Shown here one piece after another: positions 27,981 to 37,577 of a stretch of DNA of 64,000 bases. The notes under the pieces are model-generated. The model saw only the letters and a program-made list of their open reading frames with translations. It was not told where the DNA came from and ran no database searches. Within the stretch, counting starts at the first letter, position 1. Every line of letters starts with the position of its first letter. A program made the translations under genes and the position numbers. Source of the DNA: Indolivaga alginatilytica (GTDB lineage Bacteria; Bacteroidota; Bacteroidia; Bacteroidales; Dysgonomonadaceae); contig NZ_QICL01000017.1 in assembly GCF_003201355.1 (NCBI RefSeq), positions 43,175-107,174 on the forward strand. The letters run 5' to 3'.

Positions 27981-28649
27981 ATGGAACTTTTATTTAAAGA
28001 AATAAAGCAAATTATCACTCCGGAATTTATTGCAGAATCGTCTCGTCGATTTGCAATGGATGAAACTAAATTGACAAATTTATCTGACTCTATTGTGGCA
28101 GGTACATTGGCAGGTCTTTTGGCGAATGGAGATAATTCAGCATCAGAAGAGATATTGATCAGTTTTGTATCTCGGTTCAATGATATTGAAGAGATAAAAA
28201 TTTCTCCTATAGAAGATCAAATAGATTCTAAGACAATAGATGCAGTAATCGCATGGGAAAATAAAGCTTTCATGGGAAAACGATTGGAATTTGTTTCTCT
28301 GTTAGCTCAAACGTCAGGTGTCGGTGAAGTTTATGTAGATAAACTGATGCTGAGTATTAGTTATGTTGCCGCTTTATATTTGGGTAGAAAGCTGATGACT
28401 AAAGAGTATACCACAACGGGGCTCTTAGGGCAGATGCACGCCGAGCGTAATTTTTACTTGGGATATGTTCCTTTTGGTTTGACTTCATTGCTTGGATTAC
28501 CCTCTTTATTGGCACTCGGGCAGAATCTTACGTCTGACGCTAAAGTGGTTAGCGATACTGTGTACTATGAGATTATGCATGCTAACACGCCTGTGCAGGA
28601 AAATAAGAACAGTTGGAGGAAGTGGTTTTTTTCAAAAGCGGCTTTGTAA
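27981..28649 (+). CDS. DUF937-like hypothetical protein
   Basis: A 222-residue mostly helical protein. I chose ATG 27981 over an upstream TTG at 27951. The segment IAESSRRFAMDETKLTNLSDSIVAGTLAGLLANG resembles the repeated helix pattern of DUF937 proteins (one Gly/Ala-rich helix pair that tracks 'G-L-L'). The C-terminal part contains a second Gly/Leu-rich segment (FGLTSLLGLPSLLALGQ). No signal peptide. Function unknown. DUF937 membership is my reading of the pattern and should be treated as tentative. Confidence 0.55.
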   Translation: MELLFKEIKQIITPEFIAESSRRFAMDETKLTNLSDSIVAGTLAGLLANGDNSASEEILISFVSRFNDIEEIKISPIEDQIDSKTIDAVIAWENKAFMGKRLEFVSLLAQTSGVGEVYVDKLMLSISYVAALYLGRKLMTKEYTTTGLLGQMHAERNFYLGYVPFGLTSLLGLPSLLALGQNLTSDAKVVSDTVYYEIMHANTPVQENKNSWRKWFFSKAAL

Positions 28650-29069
28650 ATACACTATTCATGCGAATGAGTAATTGAATTATACAAAACGTTCTTTTAA
28701 TATATTTATAAGCTACGCACAATCAAAGATTATTTACGTCCGTCAGACTTTCCGACCTTGCCGGTTGCACGGGGTACCCGATGTGGGAAGAAAGCGTAAA
28801 AACAAAAAGAAATCGGAGTTTAACGCTTTTTTTTGTTTTCGCTTTCAAGCACGAATCGGGTCGGGCAAAGAGGCACAGTCTTGATCTTTTGTTTCGTTTT
28901 GCATCAAGGCAAAATGAAAGACAAACCTCGGCAGAGGTGCGTCAGTAAAAAAGAAAAGAGCGGTTATTACTGACAATTCAACTACTGATTGGCATTATAT
29001 ATTATACAAGATAAACCCCAATAGAAATCAATCTATTGGGGTTTATTCTATATAAATTTATGAGTTATA
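28650..29069. other. Non-coding gap with nested hairpins
   Basis: Three inverted repeats: 28790-28809 with 28826-28846 (imperfect, GAAAGCG...CGCTTTC, ending in a T-run, a plausible terminator for the upstream gene), 28941-28948 with 28967-28974 (GTCAGTAA/TTACTGAC), and the terminator at 29011-29046. The section 28740-28890 is more GC-rich than its surroundings. A 69-codon frame at 28675-28884 looks like chance. Confidence 0.45.
29011..29046. terminator. Hairpin downstream of tcdA
   Basis: ATAAACCCCAATAGA (29011-29025) pairs perfectly with TCTATTGGGGTTTAT (29032-29046). Confidence 0.75.
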
Positions 29070-29882
29070 TCAAGCAGGGACTTTCTCCTCTTTGCAAATA
29101 TTCTGCATAACTAATCCTGCCAAAGTAAAGCCGAATATAGCAGTAGCATGTGCTAAAGTTCCATTGATCTGAGCTTTGGTGCTGCACCATTCGTGGTTAG
29201 CCAGATCGGGATTCCCCGGAGCCATTTTTGATTTTGGGCATAAACATTTCTCGGTTCCGCAAGATTCGTTTGCACCTCTGTTCTCCAAAACCTCTTCGCT
29301 ATATACACAAAGAAATTTACGGGAAGGTTTTTCGCTTTTCTTGAATTTACGGCGTAGAGCTGCTGCCAAAGGACACCCTTTTACCTGCCAGAATTCAGCT
29401 ACCTTTATTTTAGTAGGATCCATTTTCAAGGCAGCACCCATTGACGATAGTAGCACGGCTTTTGTTTTTGTAGCAGTACGTATCAAGTCCATCTTATTGG
29501 TAAGGCTGTCTATTGCATCAATGATATAGTCGTACTCTTCAAGATGAAACGATTCCGAAGTTTCAGGGCTGTATATTTGTTGAAGAGCATTGATCTCGGC
29601 TTTCGGGTTTATCTCCAATAAACGCTCTTTTAGAACATCCACTTTTACCTGACCTACTGTTTTGGTCGTAGCCAGTAATTGTCTGTTTATATTGGTAATA
29701 CAAACACGATCGGAGTCAACAATAGTTATATTTCTGATTCCTGAGCGTACCAAGCTTTCGGCACACCAACTGCCGACACCTCCTACACCGAATATAATAA
29801 TTCGTTGCGAAGCTATTTTATCCATAAGCGTATCACCCAACAAGAGTTCCGTACGCTTGAATATCCCTTTTTCTATACCCAT
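29070..29882 (-). CDS. tcdA: tRNA threonylcarbamoyladenosine dehydratase TcdA
   Basis: A 270-residue E1-like enzyme that uses ATP to cyclise t6A37 of ANN-decoding tRNAs to ct6A. The Rossmann ATP site is GVGGVGSW (32-39), followed by IVDSDRVCITNINRQ (54-68) with the E1-family Asp and Arg. The C-terminal part has a Cys-rich stretch (SCGTEKCLCPKS), then WCSTK near the reactive Cys, and a hydrophobic tail (TAIFGFTLAGLVMQ). It lies downstream of upp; the gap is filled by one copy of the palindromic repeat. Confidence 0.92.
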   Translation of the reverse strand: MGIEKGIFKRTELLLGDTLMDKIASQRIIIFGVGGVGSWCAESLVRSGIRNITIVDSDRVCITNINRQLLATTKTVGQVKVDVLKERLLEINPKAEINALQQIYSPETSESFHLEEYDYIIDAIDSLTNKMDLIRTATKTKAVLLSSMGAALKMDPTKIKVAEFWQVKGCPLAAALRRKFKKSEKPSRKFLCVYSEEVLENRGANESCGTEKCLCPKSKMAPGNPDLANHEWCSTKAQINGTLAHATAIFGFTLAGLVMQNICKEEKVPA

Positions 29883-29890
29883 TAAGTAAC

Positions 29891-29975
29891 ATTAAATATT
29901 TAATACGATTTTTTTCGGCATAACTGTCTTTAGTTGTTATGCACGGTCAAAGCAATAAAGAGGTCTGCGGCCTTA
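29891..29975 (+). repeat. Stop-fused palindromic repeat, full-length copy
   Basis: It runs from ATTAAATATTTAAT through GCATAAC...GTTATGC (a hairpin) and TCAAAGCAATAAAGAGG to the GGTCTGCGGCC core and CCTTA. The final TTA is the complement of the upp stop codon. The element occupies essentially the entire tcdA-upp gap. Confidence 0.8.
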
Positions 29976-30629
29976 GTCTTTCTGACCGTAAGCTAAATCT
30001 CCTGCATCTCCCAATCCCGGAACAATGTATGCCTGCTCGTTAAGAAAAGGATCTATATCGGCTGCCCAGATGGTTGTAGTTGCATCCGGAAATTTTGCTT
30101 TGCAATAATCAATTGCCTCTTGACTGGCAATAACTGTTGCTATATGCACATGTTTAGGTGAGCCTTTAGTGAGAAGTGCATGATATGATAGTTCCATACT
30201 TCCACCTGTTGCAAGCATCGGATCGGTAAGTATAAGTACCTTATCATCCAAACGAGGCGAAGCAATATATTCTATACTGACATGAAAGCTTTCGTGATTT
30301 TCGCGATATTTACGATATGCCGAAACAAAAGAGTTTTCCGCATTATCGAAATAATTAAGGAATCCGTGATGAAAACCTAGTCCGGCACGCAAAATTGTAC
30401 CCAATACAATTTTATCCTGATATAAATTGGCCGGAGCACTACCCAAAGGTGTTTGTACCTCTTGAGTCTCATAAGACAGATTTTTGCTTATTTCGTAAGC
30501 GATGATTTCTCCGATACGCTCCAGGTTACGGCGAAAGCGCATACTGTCTTGTTGTATGTTTACATCTCGAATTTCGCTGACAAAACGATTCAGAATCGAA
30601 TTTTGCTCAGACAAGTTTATTACTTTCAT
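29973..30629 (-). CDS. upp: Uracil phosphoribosyltransferase
   Basis: A 218-residue salvage enzyme that makes UMP from uracil and PRPP in the cytosol. The PRPP loop LTDPMLATGGSM (134-145) and the uracil-binding C-terminal GLGDAGDLAYG are both present. Length is normal. A -7 box (TATCTTTG on the minus strand, 30647-30654) puts the start about 11 nt before the ATG, so the leader is nearly absent. Its TAA stop is the first codon of the palindromic repeat. Confidence 0.95.
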   Translation of the reverse strand: MKVINLSEQNSILNRFVSEIRDVNIQQDSMRFRRNLERIGEIIAYEISKNLSYETQEVQTPLGSAPANLYQDKIVLGTILRAGLGFHHGFLNYFDNAENSFVSAYRKYRENHESFHVSIEYIASPRLDDKVLILTDPMLATGGSMELSYHALLTKGSPKHVHIATVIASQEAIDYCKAKFPDATTTIWAADIDPFLNEQAYIVPGLGDAGDLAYGQKD

Positions 30630-30646
30630 TTCTCTGATTTTGGCGA

Positions 30647-30654
30647 CAAAGATA
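30647..30654 (-). promoter_or_regulatory. upp -7 box TATCTTTG
   Basis: CAAAGATA on the plus strand, 18 bp upstream of the upp ATG; implies a very short 5' leader. Confidence 0.55.
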
Positions 30655-30737
30655 TATCGAAAAAATGAAAATATGTTTCCGGGAAACTTTTTTTAAGGGT
30701 ATATGCCTAATTTATTGTTGAGGTAAGTAAATGAAAG

Positions 30738-30816
30738 TATTTAATGATATACTTTCGAATTATAACAGACTATTGCTGTTATGCTTACCAAAGCAATAAA
30801 AAGGTCTTAGACCTTA
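30738..30816 (+). repeat. Palindromic repeat, near full-length copy
   Basis: GTATTTAATGATAT, hairpin ATAACAG...CTGTTAT, ACCAAAGCAATAAA, and the perfect core AAGGTCTTAGACCTT (30801-30815). It lies between upp and hemG, about 30 bp from the hemG stop. Confidence 0.8.
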
Positions 30817-30846
30817 AGTTGCCTATTCAAAAATAGTTGGACTTAT

Positions 30847-32202
30847 TTACTCTATATTTTCGGTAATATCGTAAGCCTGTTTTACCCTGTCGGCTATACC
30901 GATGCCATTGCGAAGATTACCTGCAATGATTAAACCGGGATACTTAGCCTCTATTTTTTCAACGGTTTCGAATCTTTTTCCGCTTGACTTTTCGTACTGT
31001 GGGATAGCGTAAGGATGGCGGAATATCTTTATAAATTGAATAGCAGAAGTTGGAATTTTAAATAAACTATCCAGATCTTCCTTTACAATCTGTTCTATAT
31101 TTGAATCGTCTAAATCGAATATTTCCGGATTTCTGATACCTCCCATGTAAATAGCCAATGTAGCGTATCCTTCAGGGGCACGATTCTCAAAACAAAATGA
31201 GGGGAATAAGACTCCCAGTATTCTTTGTTTTTCCTTTTCGGGAATCAATCCTCCGAATGAGATGTATTTATTGTCGATAGCTTCTTTATCTACACCCACC
31301 GCTACTTGTATAACTCTGGCATAAGTGAGAGTTGAAATGTCTAGCATATCGGCTTTCTCTACAAAGGGTAGTATCTCGGGTAGGGCATGAGCTCCGACTG
31401 TCGATATGGCTTTGTCTGTAGTTAATGAGGTTAGGTCTCCGTCTTTGACGAAACTAACTTCGTATTGATTTCCGTTCGGTATTATTTGTATTCTTTCGGC
31501 AGAGCAGATGATATTTTCTTCTCCGATTTTCTCAACCAGCTTTTCTACAAGTGAACTAAAACCACCTTGTCCTGAGAATACTTTCCGCGAGGCTTTCTTA
31601 TCCCTATCGGTCTTTACTTCTTTGCTTTTCTTATAGGCTCCACCAATGAAGCTGCCATATTTCTGCTCCAAATTATAGAGTTTGGGTAAAGCATATTTAG
31701 TAACCAGTTTAGTAGGATCTCCTGCGTATATTCCTGATATGAAGGGATTAACTGCATAATCGACAAAAGACCGACCAATTCGTCTGGAGGCTAGTGATGC
31801 AACCGATTCTTCGGGGTCGGTTCCTTTCTTGCGGAAAGGCTCAAAAGCAATTTTAATTTTGTCAGAGAACGAAAACAGAGGTGTTTTCAGAAAACTCACA
31901 GCGCCGCAAGGTAGAGGATGCCATGTATTATTTTTTAAGATCAAACGTTTTTCGGCATCACTATTGGCAGTCTCAGGTTGTATTCCCAGAAGCTCAAAAA
32001 GTTCAGCAATTTCAGGATTACCAATTACTCCTGTGTTAGGACCTTCTTCGAATACAAAGCCGTTTTCGTTGTGCGAACGGATAGCTCCTCCGGCACGCTT
32101 TTCTTTTTCGAGGATAAGGATATTGAGTCCTTTTCTTTTCAGATAAAAAGCAGTACTAAGTCCGGTAAGTCCCGCACCAATTATGATTGCATCGTATTTC
32201 AT
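30847..32202 (-). CDS. hemG: Protoporphyrinogen oxidase (FAD-dependent, HemY type)
   Basis: A 451-residue flavoprotein that oxidises protoporphyrinogen IX to protoporphyrin IX in haem synthesis. The FAD motif is AIIIGAGLTGLSTAFYLKR (5-23) with an acidic LEKEKRAGGAIRS after strand 2. A C-terminal AGNLRNGIGIADRVKQA closes the FAD site. I chose the ATG at 32202 because the dinucleotide fold starts right there; the in-frame extension to 32250 has no support. The sequence is the oxygen-type (HemY) enzyme although databases often label it HemG. No other haem genes are nearby. Confidence 0.9.
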   Translation of the reverse strand: MKYDAIIIGAGLTGLSTAFYLKRKGLNILILEKEKRAGGAIRSHNENGFVFEEGPNTGVIGNPEIAELFELLGIQPETANSDAEKRLILKNNTWHPLPCGAVSFLKTPLFSFSDKIKIAFEPFRKKGTDPEESVASLASRRIGRSFVDYAVNPFISGIYAGDPTKLVTKYALPKLYNLEQKYGSFIGGAYKKSKEVKTDRDKKASRKVFSGQGGFSSLVEKLVEKIGEENIICSAERIQIIPNGNQYEVSFVKDGDLTSLTTDKAISTVGAHALPEILPFVEKADMLDISTLTYARVIQVAVGVDKEAIDNKYISFGGLIPEKEKQRILGVLFPSFCFENRAPEGYATLAIYMGGIRNPEIFDLDDSNIEQIVKEDLDSLFKIPTSAIQFIKIFRHPYAIPQYEKSSGKRFETVEKIEAKYPGLIIAGNLRNGIGIADRVKQAYDITENIE

Positions 32203-32225
32203 TCGATAGTTTCTTTGATCTTTAC

Positions 32226-32313
32226 GTAACGTTAAATCTTTACCGGACATTCGCCACAGTAGTGATTTTAGGCTGTTATGCCAACCTGAGTAATAAAAAG
32301 CTCTCAGACCTTC
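32226..32313 (+). repeat. Palindromic repeat, diverged full-length copy
   Basis: GTAACGTTAAATCTTTA, GGCTGTTATGCC, GAGTAATAAAAAGC and TCTCAGACCTT align along their whole length with the 29891 copy. First of two copies in the hemG/ArsC-like divergent gap. Confidence 0.65.
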
Positions 32314-32542
32314 AAAACAATATGATTGTTAAAAGCGTTAGTAAAAGTAATCAAATAAAGAGAATGGAGCAATCACCAGATATAGTGATTGCCGATCATT
32401 TGTCTTTTTGATACATTCCGATGTTTTAAAGATCAATTTTCCTCCTACTTATTAGTCTCGATTTAAGGGAAAATAAGAAAGAAAATTTAACTTTGTGTGA
32501 TTGTGTTTAAGCCAATTGAAAAATTGCAGTTTAATCTAAGCA

Positions 32543-32630
32543 GCGTTAAATATTTAATGCGATAATTTATCAGCATAACTATCTCTGATTTTTATGCCCG
32601 ACCAAAGTAATAAAAAGGTCTGCGACCTTA
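32543..32630 (+). repeat. Palindromic repeat, full-length copy
   Basis: GCGTTAAATATTTAATGCG, CAGCATAACTATCTCTG, TTATGCCCGACCAAAGTAAT, then AAGGTCTGCGACCTTA. One of the best-preserved copies. It ends 23 bp before the ArsC-like start. Positions 32314-32542 between the two copies show nothing else. Confidence 0.8.
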
Positions 32631-32653
32631 AAGAAAAAGAAAGTATATAAAAC

Positions 32654-33013
32654 ATGAAAAAAATCTTATTCCTCCAATATCCAAAATGCAGTACTTGCCA
32701 GAAAGCCGCAAAATGGCTCAAAGAAAATAATATAGATGTAGAAAGCAGGCATATAGCAGAAAATAATCCTACAGTAGACGAACTGACTAGTTGGATAGAA
32801 AGGAGTAAACTTCCTGTTACTAAATTTTTTAATACTTCGGGAAATGTTTATAAAGAACAAAATCTGAAAGAAAAGGTCAAAACAGAATCTGATGAAGAAC
32901 TAGTTAAAATTCTGGCAACTAACGGGATGGTTGTAAAACGCCCTCTTATTGTTGCAGATGATTTTGTGCTTGTCGGGTTTAAAGAAGATGAGTGGGTTAC
33001 CCAATTGAAATAA
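32654..33013 (+). CDS. ArsC/Spx-family thioredoxin-fold reductase
   Basis: A 119-residue protein of the arsenate-reductase-like (ArsC/Spx/YffB) family. The thioredoxin-like fold carries YPKCSTCQKA with C12 and C15, and the C-terminal KRPLIV segment that positions the substrate in ArsC. Having two N-terminal cysteines is closer to Spx/MgsR or YffB-type members than to classical one-Cys R773 ArsC. There is no ars operon around it, so arsenate detoxification is not supported by context. Thiol-dependent reductase of unknown substrate is the safest call. Confidence 0.85.
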   Translation: MKKILFLQYPKCSTCQKAAKWLKENNIDVESRHIAENNPTVDELTSWIERSKLPVTKFFNTSGNVYKEQNLKEKVKTESDEELVKILATNGMVVKRPLIVADDFVLVGFKEDEWVTQLK

Positions 33014-33036
33014 GGCTGTTTTGCGGTATCACTCGG

Positions 33037-33093
33037 TTATAACAAACTTTGGTGAGATGTATTTACCAAAGAAAAATTAGGTCTGAGACCTTA
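33037..33093 (+). repeat. Palindromic repeat, partial copy
   Basis: TTATAACAAACTTTGG, TTTACCAAAG, then TTAGGTCTGAGACCTTA. It ends 5 bp before the TamB start codon. Confidence 0.65.
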
Positions 33094-33097
33094 AAAT

Positions 33098-36000
33098 ATG
33101 GATAAAGAACACAAAGAGACGGAAACGAATAAACCTCCTAAAAGAAAGAATTATATAAAGAAAACGTTTAAGGTTTTGACTTATATAATACTGAGCTTTA
33201 TTGCGTTAATCATAATCTTATACGGTGTTCTATCTATCCCTGCGGTACAGCGTAAATTGGTCGATTTTGCTCTTGGAGAGTTACGGACAATTTTAAAAAC
33301 CGAGGTTCGGATAGATGGGGTTAGTTTAAGGCTTTTCAATCATGTAAACCTAAAAGGTGTATATGTAGAAGATCAGGCAAAGGATACCCTCATTTATGCA
33401 GGAAATCTGGATGTGCATATAAGCCCGTGGTCTTTATTGAGAAATAAATTATTGATCAATGAAATAGAGCTGGAAGATGTTACTGCTAATTTGTCTCAGC
33501 AAACGTCCCGGTCCGATTTCAACTTTCAGTTTATAATAGATGCGTTCTCGAGTAGTGACACTACTGCTGTTGATACTACAAAAAGCAGTTTAATTATAGA
33601 TATTGTGGATGTTACCCTTAAGAATGCAAGGCTTAGGTACGACATTCTTTCGGATACTATCACGCCCGGTGTATTCAACTCGTCACATATAAACATCTCG
33701 GATCTGAATGCTAATCTGAAACTACCTTCTATAGATCCCGAGAATCTTAATATCACATTGGTATCGCTGGCTCTTAAAGAGCAAACAGGTTTGGAAATTA
33801 AAGAATTAAAAGCACATCTTACTTCTGATAAAACAATCTATTATTTGGCGGACGCTTCACTGAATCTTCCGAATTCGGTCTTGAAAATTCCTTCCGCACA
33901 TTATAATATGTCGACTAATGATGTCGCTCTTATTACAGAACAGTCGAAGCTATCTCCTTTGGATTTAGTCCCTTTTATGCCCGGTCTGAAATATCTTCAA
34001 CATGATATTATGCTGGAAACTTCTATAAAAGGAAAACTACCTTTGGTGAATATTGAAAATCTGCTTTTAAGTTATGGAGACGAAACGAATATAAAAGCGA
34101 ATGGTTCCATTTCAAATTACGAACGATACGATTTGGCAGACTTAAGTCTGGATATAACCAATTTTCTTATTACACCTGATGCTATAGTTGACTTTGCCAA
34201 ATTGGGTGATTCTACTTTTGTAGCTCCCGATATGCTGAAAACTCTCGGTAATATAAGGCTTAACGGAAATCTTAACGGAAAATTAAGCAATCTCAATATA
34301 AAAGCAGAGGCATGGGCAAGGCAAGGCTCTATTCAGATGCTTGCAACCGGCTCGGTTGATACTACTTTCCAGAACTATAATGTCAGGGCAAGATTACAGA
34401 CTCAGAACTTTAATCTGGGTTCGTTATTGGCAAATCCCGAACTTGGACGTTTATCTATGAACCTCAATCTGAATGCCTCACAAACTCCCAGACAAGCTTT
34501 GCGTGCCGATGTAAGAGGGCAGGTTAATGGTTTACAATATCACAGGCAGAATTACAGTAACATTCCATTTACAGCCTATTATAATTCGGCAAAGATGGGA
34601 GCGTGGATTAAGGCCGATCTTCCTGCCGGAAAATTGGAGGCTAAAGCCGATATGACCCAAACCAAGATTCCTACAATTGATATTGATATGAGTGTTGAAA
34701 AGCTTCAGGTCGATCGGTTTATAGACAGCCTGCAATGGAAAAACCCTTTGCTGTCGTTTCATCTGAAAGGTAATATTATAGGACTAGACCCTGCTAAAAT
34801 TCAGGGAGATGTAGTTGTTGAGGATTTTGTGTTTTCACGTGATAGCTTGTCTTTTATTCCCGGTAGAATAGAATTGAAAGCCGGATTTAGGGATGAATCT
34901 AAGAAATTCATAACGCTGCATACTTCTTTGTTGAATGCCGATATTGAAGGAGAATACAACTTTATGACATTGTCGGACGAGATTGCCATTCTTATGAATC
35001 AGTATTTGCCGGGAATATTTCCTCAGCCAAAATATAAGCGGCAAAAAAGCATGCAGAACAATTTCACTTTCAGTCTTGCCTTGGATAATACCGAAAACCT
35101 GAGTGAAACTTTCGATCTTCCGGCGAATGTTATAAAGCCAATGATTATTAGTGGCGTGGTCAACACTAAAGAAAACAAATTCAAAGCTATAGCAGATATC
35201 CCATTGGTTGAGTATGGAACATTAAGCATTCAGAATACACGGATCGATATGGCAAATACCGATACATTGATGAATCTGTTGGCTAATACAATTATATCTA
35301 CCGGCTCGGAGAAAGTAAAGTTCGGGCTAACAACAAATATTGAATCAGACACCATAAATGCGCTCTTAACGGCTAAAACAGATAGTGGAAGCATTAGCAT
35401 CGACGGCAGTATAAAAGCGTTGGCAAATCTGAGGACTTCAGAGACCGGAGAGATGATCTCATATGTTCGCTTATCTCCTACCGATATGAATGTGGGCAAG
35501 CTTAAAATGACTCTTATGCCGGCTGAAATTACCAACGAAGGCACAAGAACTACTATATCTAATTTTGGTTTTACTGTAGGTAATAACAGGATGCTGAGCC
35601 GATTTTTTGGTGTGGATGGTGTTATATCCGATCAGCCGACGGATACTTTGAATGTATCATTCTTTAATGCACATTTGGGCGATATATTTCAGGCTTTCGA
35701 CATAAATAATGTAAGTACAATTGCCGACGGCAATATAAAGGTTATGAATGTTTTAAGTACTCCTGAGCTGTATACAAATAATATGACCCTCTCGAATATT
35801 ATCGTATTTAATGATACCCTTGGTGATCTGACGATAAAAAGCCGCTGGAGTGAAGAGGCGGGAGCGATTGCTCTTCAGGCAAAACTACAGAAAGTAAATT
35901 CGCAAAGCGAATTGGCAGGCTGGGTATATCCCGACAGGGATTCTTTGAGGCTAAAACTGAATATAGATAAATTGGATATTGCCTGGATACAACCCTTTGT

Positions 36001-37567
36001 TCCCGATATGCTGAATCGTGCTTCAGGTAGTATCAGCACCGGCTTGAATGTAACAGGGCGGATTTCGGCTCCTTTAGTACATGGATGGGTGGGAGTTAAC
36101 GATGCGTATCTGGGTATTGATTACACCAATGTAACCTATCATATCTCCGATACCATATCGATAGAACCTGATAAAATCGGATTTGATAATCTGATCGTAG
36201 AGGATAGTTATAAGAATAAAGCAACCATAAGTGCTCTGGTGACTCATACTAATTTTGAGGATATGAAGTATACCTTAGACATGAAACTCAATAATTTGCT
36301 GGTCTTGAATACTGCCAATCGAACCGACAGCTTATTTTATGGAAAGGTATTCGCCAGTGGAACGGTAAATGTCAAAGGATCGGATGATCTGATAGATATG
36401 AAAATGAAAATAACAAACGGGAGGAACTCGACCCTTAATGTGCAGATACCCCAGACCTCTCAGGCATCTGTTTTCCAGAGTATCGTCTATATAAATGTAC
36501 CGGAACAAAATACGATTGACCAAATTACGGCAGAAATTCAAAAGACATTACCGCTTCGCTTATCTGTGGATTTGACTGTTACCCCCGATTTTCAGATGGG
36601 TGTCGTAATTAATCCTGTAACAGGAGATGCCATGCAGGTAAAAGGATCGGGCTTGATTAAATTCTCATATGATATGCAATCTGAGGCTATGAATGCCTTT
36701 GGGGATTATACCGTATCAGATGGTTCCGTGAGGTTAAGATTACAAAATATAAAGACGATCGAATTTAGAATCAGAGAGGGAAGTAAGCTGGTATTTAACG
36801 GAGACCCTTTGAAAACAAATTTTGATATTACAGCATTCCGAAGAGTTACCAGAGCCGATCTTACTGTTCTTGACCGTAGCTTTGGGGACGATCCTAATAA
36901 TTCGCCCAGGGTAGATGTCGATGCCGAACTGATGATTAAAGGAAATATGGATAAGATGGATCTCAAATACGATATAACTTTGCCCAATGGCACTGATGAG
37001 CAAAGGCAGCGGGTAAGGAGTTTAATAGCCACCGATGAACAGAAAATAACACAATTTGCGTTTCTGGTGGCTACCGGTTCGTTTCATTCCAATCAGACTT
37101 CTGTCGGGGGAAATGTAGCTGACGGGCTATTGACCAGTGTTGCTTCAAGTGCTCTTTCGAGCGGGTTAAATTCATTGTTGGGAAATACTCTGGGAGATAA
37201 ATGGGCTGTAGGGGCCAACATAGCTTCCAATGACGGATCGTTCTCGGATATGGATATGACAGTAAGCTTATCCCGTAAATTCATGGAAGATAAACTGGAA
37301 TTTAACAGTAATCTTGGTTATAGAACGGATCAATCGACTGCCGATAATTCATTCATAGGAGACTTCGATATTTCTTATGCTTTGAGCCGTAATATAAAAG
37401 TGAAAGTATTTAATCAAACAAATGAGCGGCTTTACAGGCAAGCTCCTACAACACAAGGTGTAGGTCTTGTATATACGAAAGAGGCAAAGAGAATAAAAGA
37501 GCTTTTCCAAGCGTTCAAGAAGCGTAGAAAGCGTCCTGCTAAGGAAGTAACAGAAAGCACCAAATAA
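33098..37567 (+). CDS. tamB: TamB-like translocation and assembly module protein
   Basis: A 1489-residue envelope protein. One N-terminal membrane helix (about 24-48, after a basic KRKNYIKKTFK) anchors it in the inner membrane. A very long repetitive beta-sheet region follows (AsmA/DUF490-like, e.g. NIRLNGNLNGKLSNLNIKA), forming the lipid-conducting groove expected to span the periplasm. The C-terminal TamB domain (about 1050-1460) contains GSGLIKFSYDMQSEAMNAFG and the LFNLLGNT-like SGLNSLLGNTLGDKW. It helps outer-membrane assembly and phospholipid transport. A TamA partner is not in view. The ABC ATPase starts 10 bp after its stop. Confidence 0.9.
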   Translation: MDKEHKETETNKPPKRKNYIKKTFKVLTYIILSFIALIIILYGVLSIPAVQRKLVDFALGELRTILKTEVRIDGVSLRLFNHVNLKGVYVEDQAKDTLIYAGNLDVHISPWSLLRNKLLINEIELEDVTANLSQQTSRSDFNFQFIIDAFSSSDTTAVDTTKSSLIIDIVDVTLKNARLRYDILSDTITPGVFNSSHINISDLNANLKLPSIDPENLNITLVSLALKEQTGLEIKELKAHLTSDKTIYYLADASLNLPNSVLKIPSAHYNMSTNDVALITEQSKLSPLDLVPFMPGLKYLQHDIMLETSIKGKLPLVNIENLLLSYGDETNIKANGSISNYERYDLADLSLDITNFLITPDAIVDFAKLGDSTFVAPDMLKTLGNIRLNGNLNGKLSNLNIKAEAWARQGSIQMLATGSVDTTFQNYNVRARLQTQNFNLGSLLANPELGRLSMNLNLNASQTPRQALRADVRGQVNGLQYHRQNYSNIPFTAYYNSAKMGAWIKADLPAGKLEAKADMTQTKIPTIDIDMSVEKLQVDRFIDSLQWKNPLLSFHLKGNIIGLDPAKIQGDVVVEDFVFSRDSLSFIPGRIELKAGFRDESKKFITLHTSLLNADIEGEYNFMTLSDEIAILMNQYLPGIFPQPKYKRQKSMQNNFTFSLALDNTENLSETFDLPANVIKPMIISGVVNTKENKFKAIADIPLVEYGTLSIQNTRIDMANTDTLMNLLANTIISTGSEKVKFGLTTNIESDTINALLTAKTDSGSISIDGSIKALANLRTSETGEMISYVRLSPTDMNVGKLKMTLMPAEITNEGTRTTISNFGFTVGNNRMLSRFFGVDGVISDQPTDTLNVSFFNAHLGDIFQAFDINNVSTIADGNIKVMNVLSTPELYTNNMTLSNIIVFNDTLGDLTIKSRWSEEAGAIALQAKLQKVNSQSELAGWVYPDRDSLRLKLNIDKLDIAWIQPFVPDMLNRASGSISTGLNVTGRISAPLVHGWVGVNDAYLGIDYTNVTYHISDTISIEPDKIGFDNLIVEDSYKNKATISALVTHTNFEDMKYTLDMKLNNLLVLNTANRTDSLFYGKVFASGTVNVKGSDDLIDMKMKITNGRNSTLNVQIPQTSQASVFQSIVYINVPEQNTIDQITAEIQKTLPLRLSVDLTVTPDFQMGVVINPVTGDAMQVKGSGLIKFSYDMQSEAMNAFGDYTVSDGSVRLRLQNIKTIEFRIREGSKLVFNGDPLKTNFDITAFRRVTRADLTVLDRSFGDDPNNSPRVDVDAELMIKGNMDKMDLKYDITLPNGTDEQRQRVRSLIATDEQKITQFAFLVATGSFHSNQTSVGGNVADGLLTSVASSALSSGLNSLLGNTLGDKWAVGANIASNDGSFSDMDMTVSLSRKFMEDKLEFNSNLGYRTDQSTADNSFIGDFDISYALSRNIKVKVFNQTNERLYRQAPTTQGVGLVYTKEAKRIKELFQAFKKRRKRPAKEVTESTK

Positions 37568-37577
37568 TATTTTAGTT

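Noticed and set aside
28675..28884. A 69-codon plus-strand frame after the DUF937-like gene
   Set aside because: It runs through hairpin arms, has a basic low-complexity end and no start signal; probably chance.
32654..33013. Arsenic-resistance locus
   Set aside because: The ArsC-like protein has a CxxC and no arsR, arsB or acr3 neighbours, so arsenic resistance is not supported.
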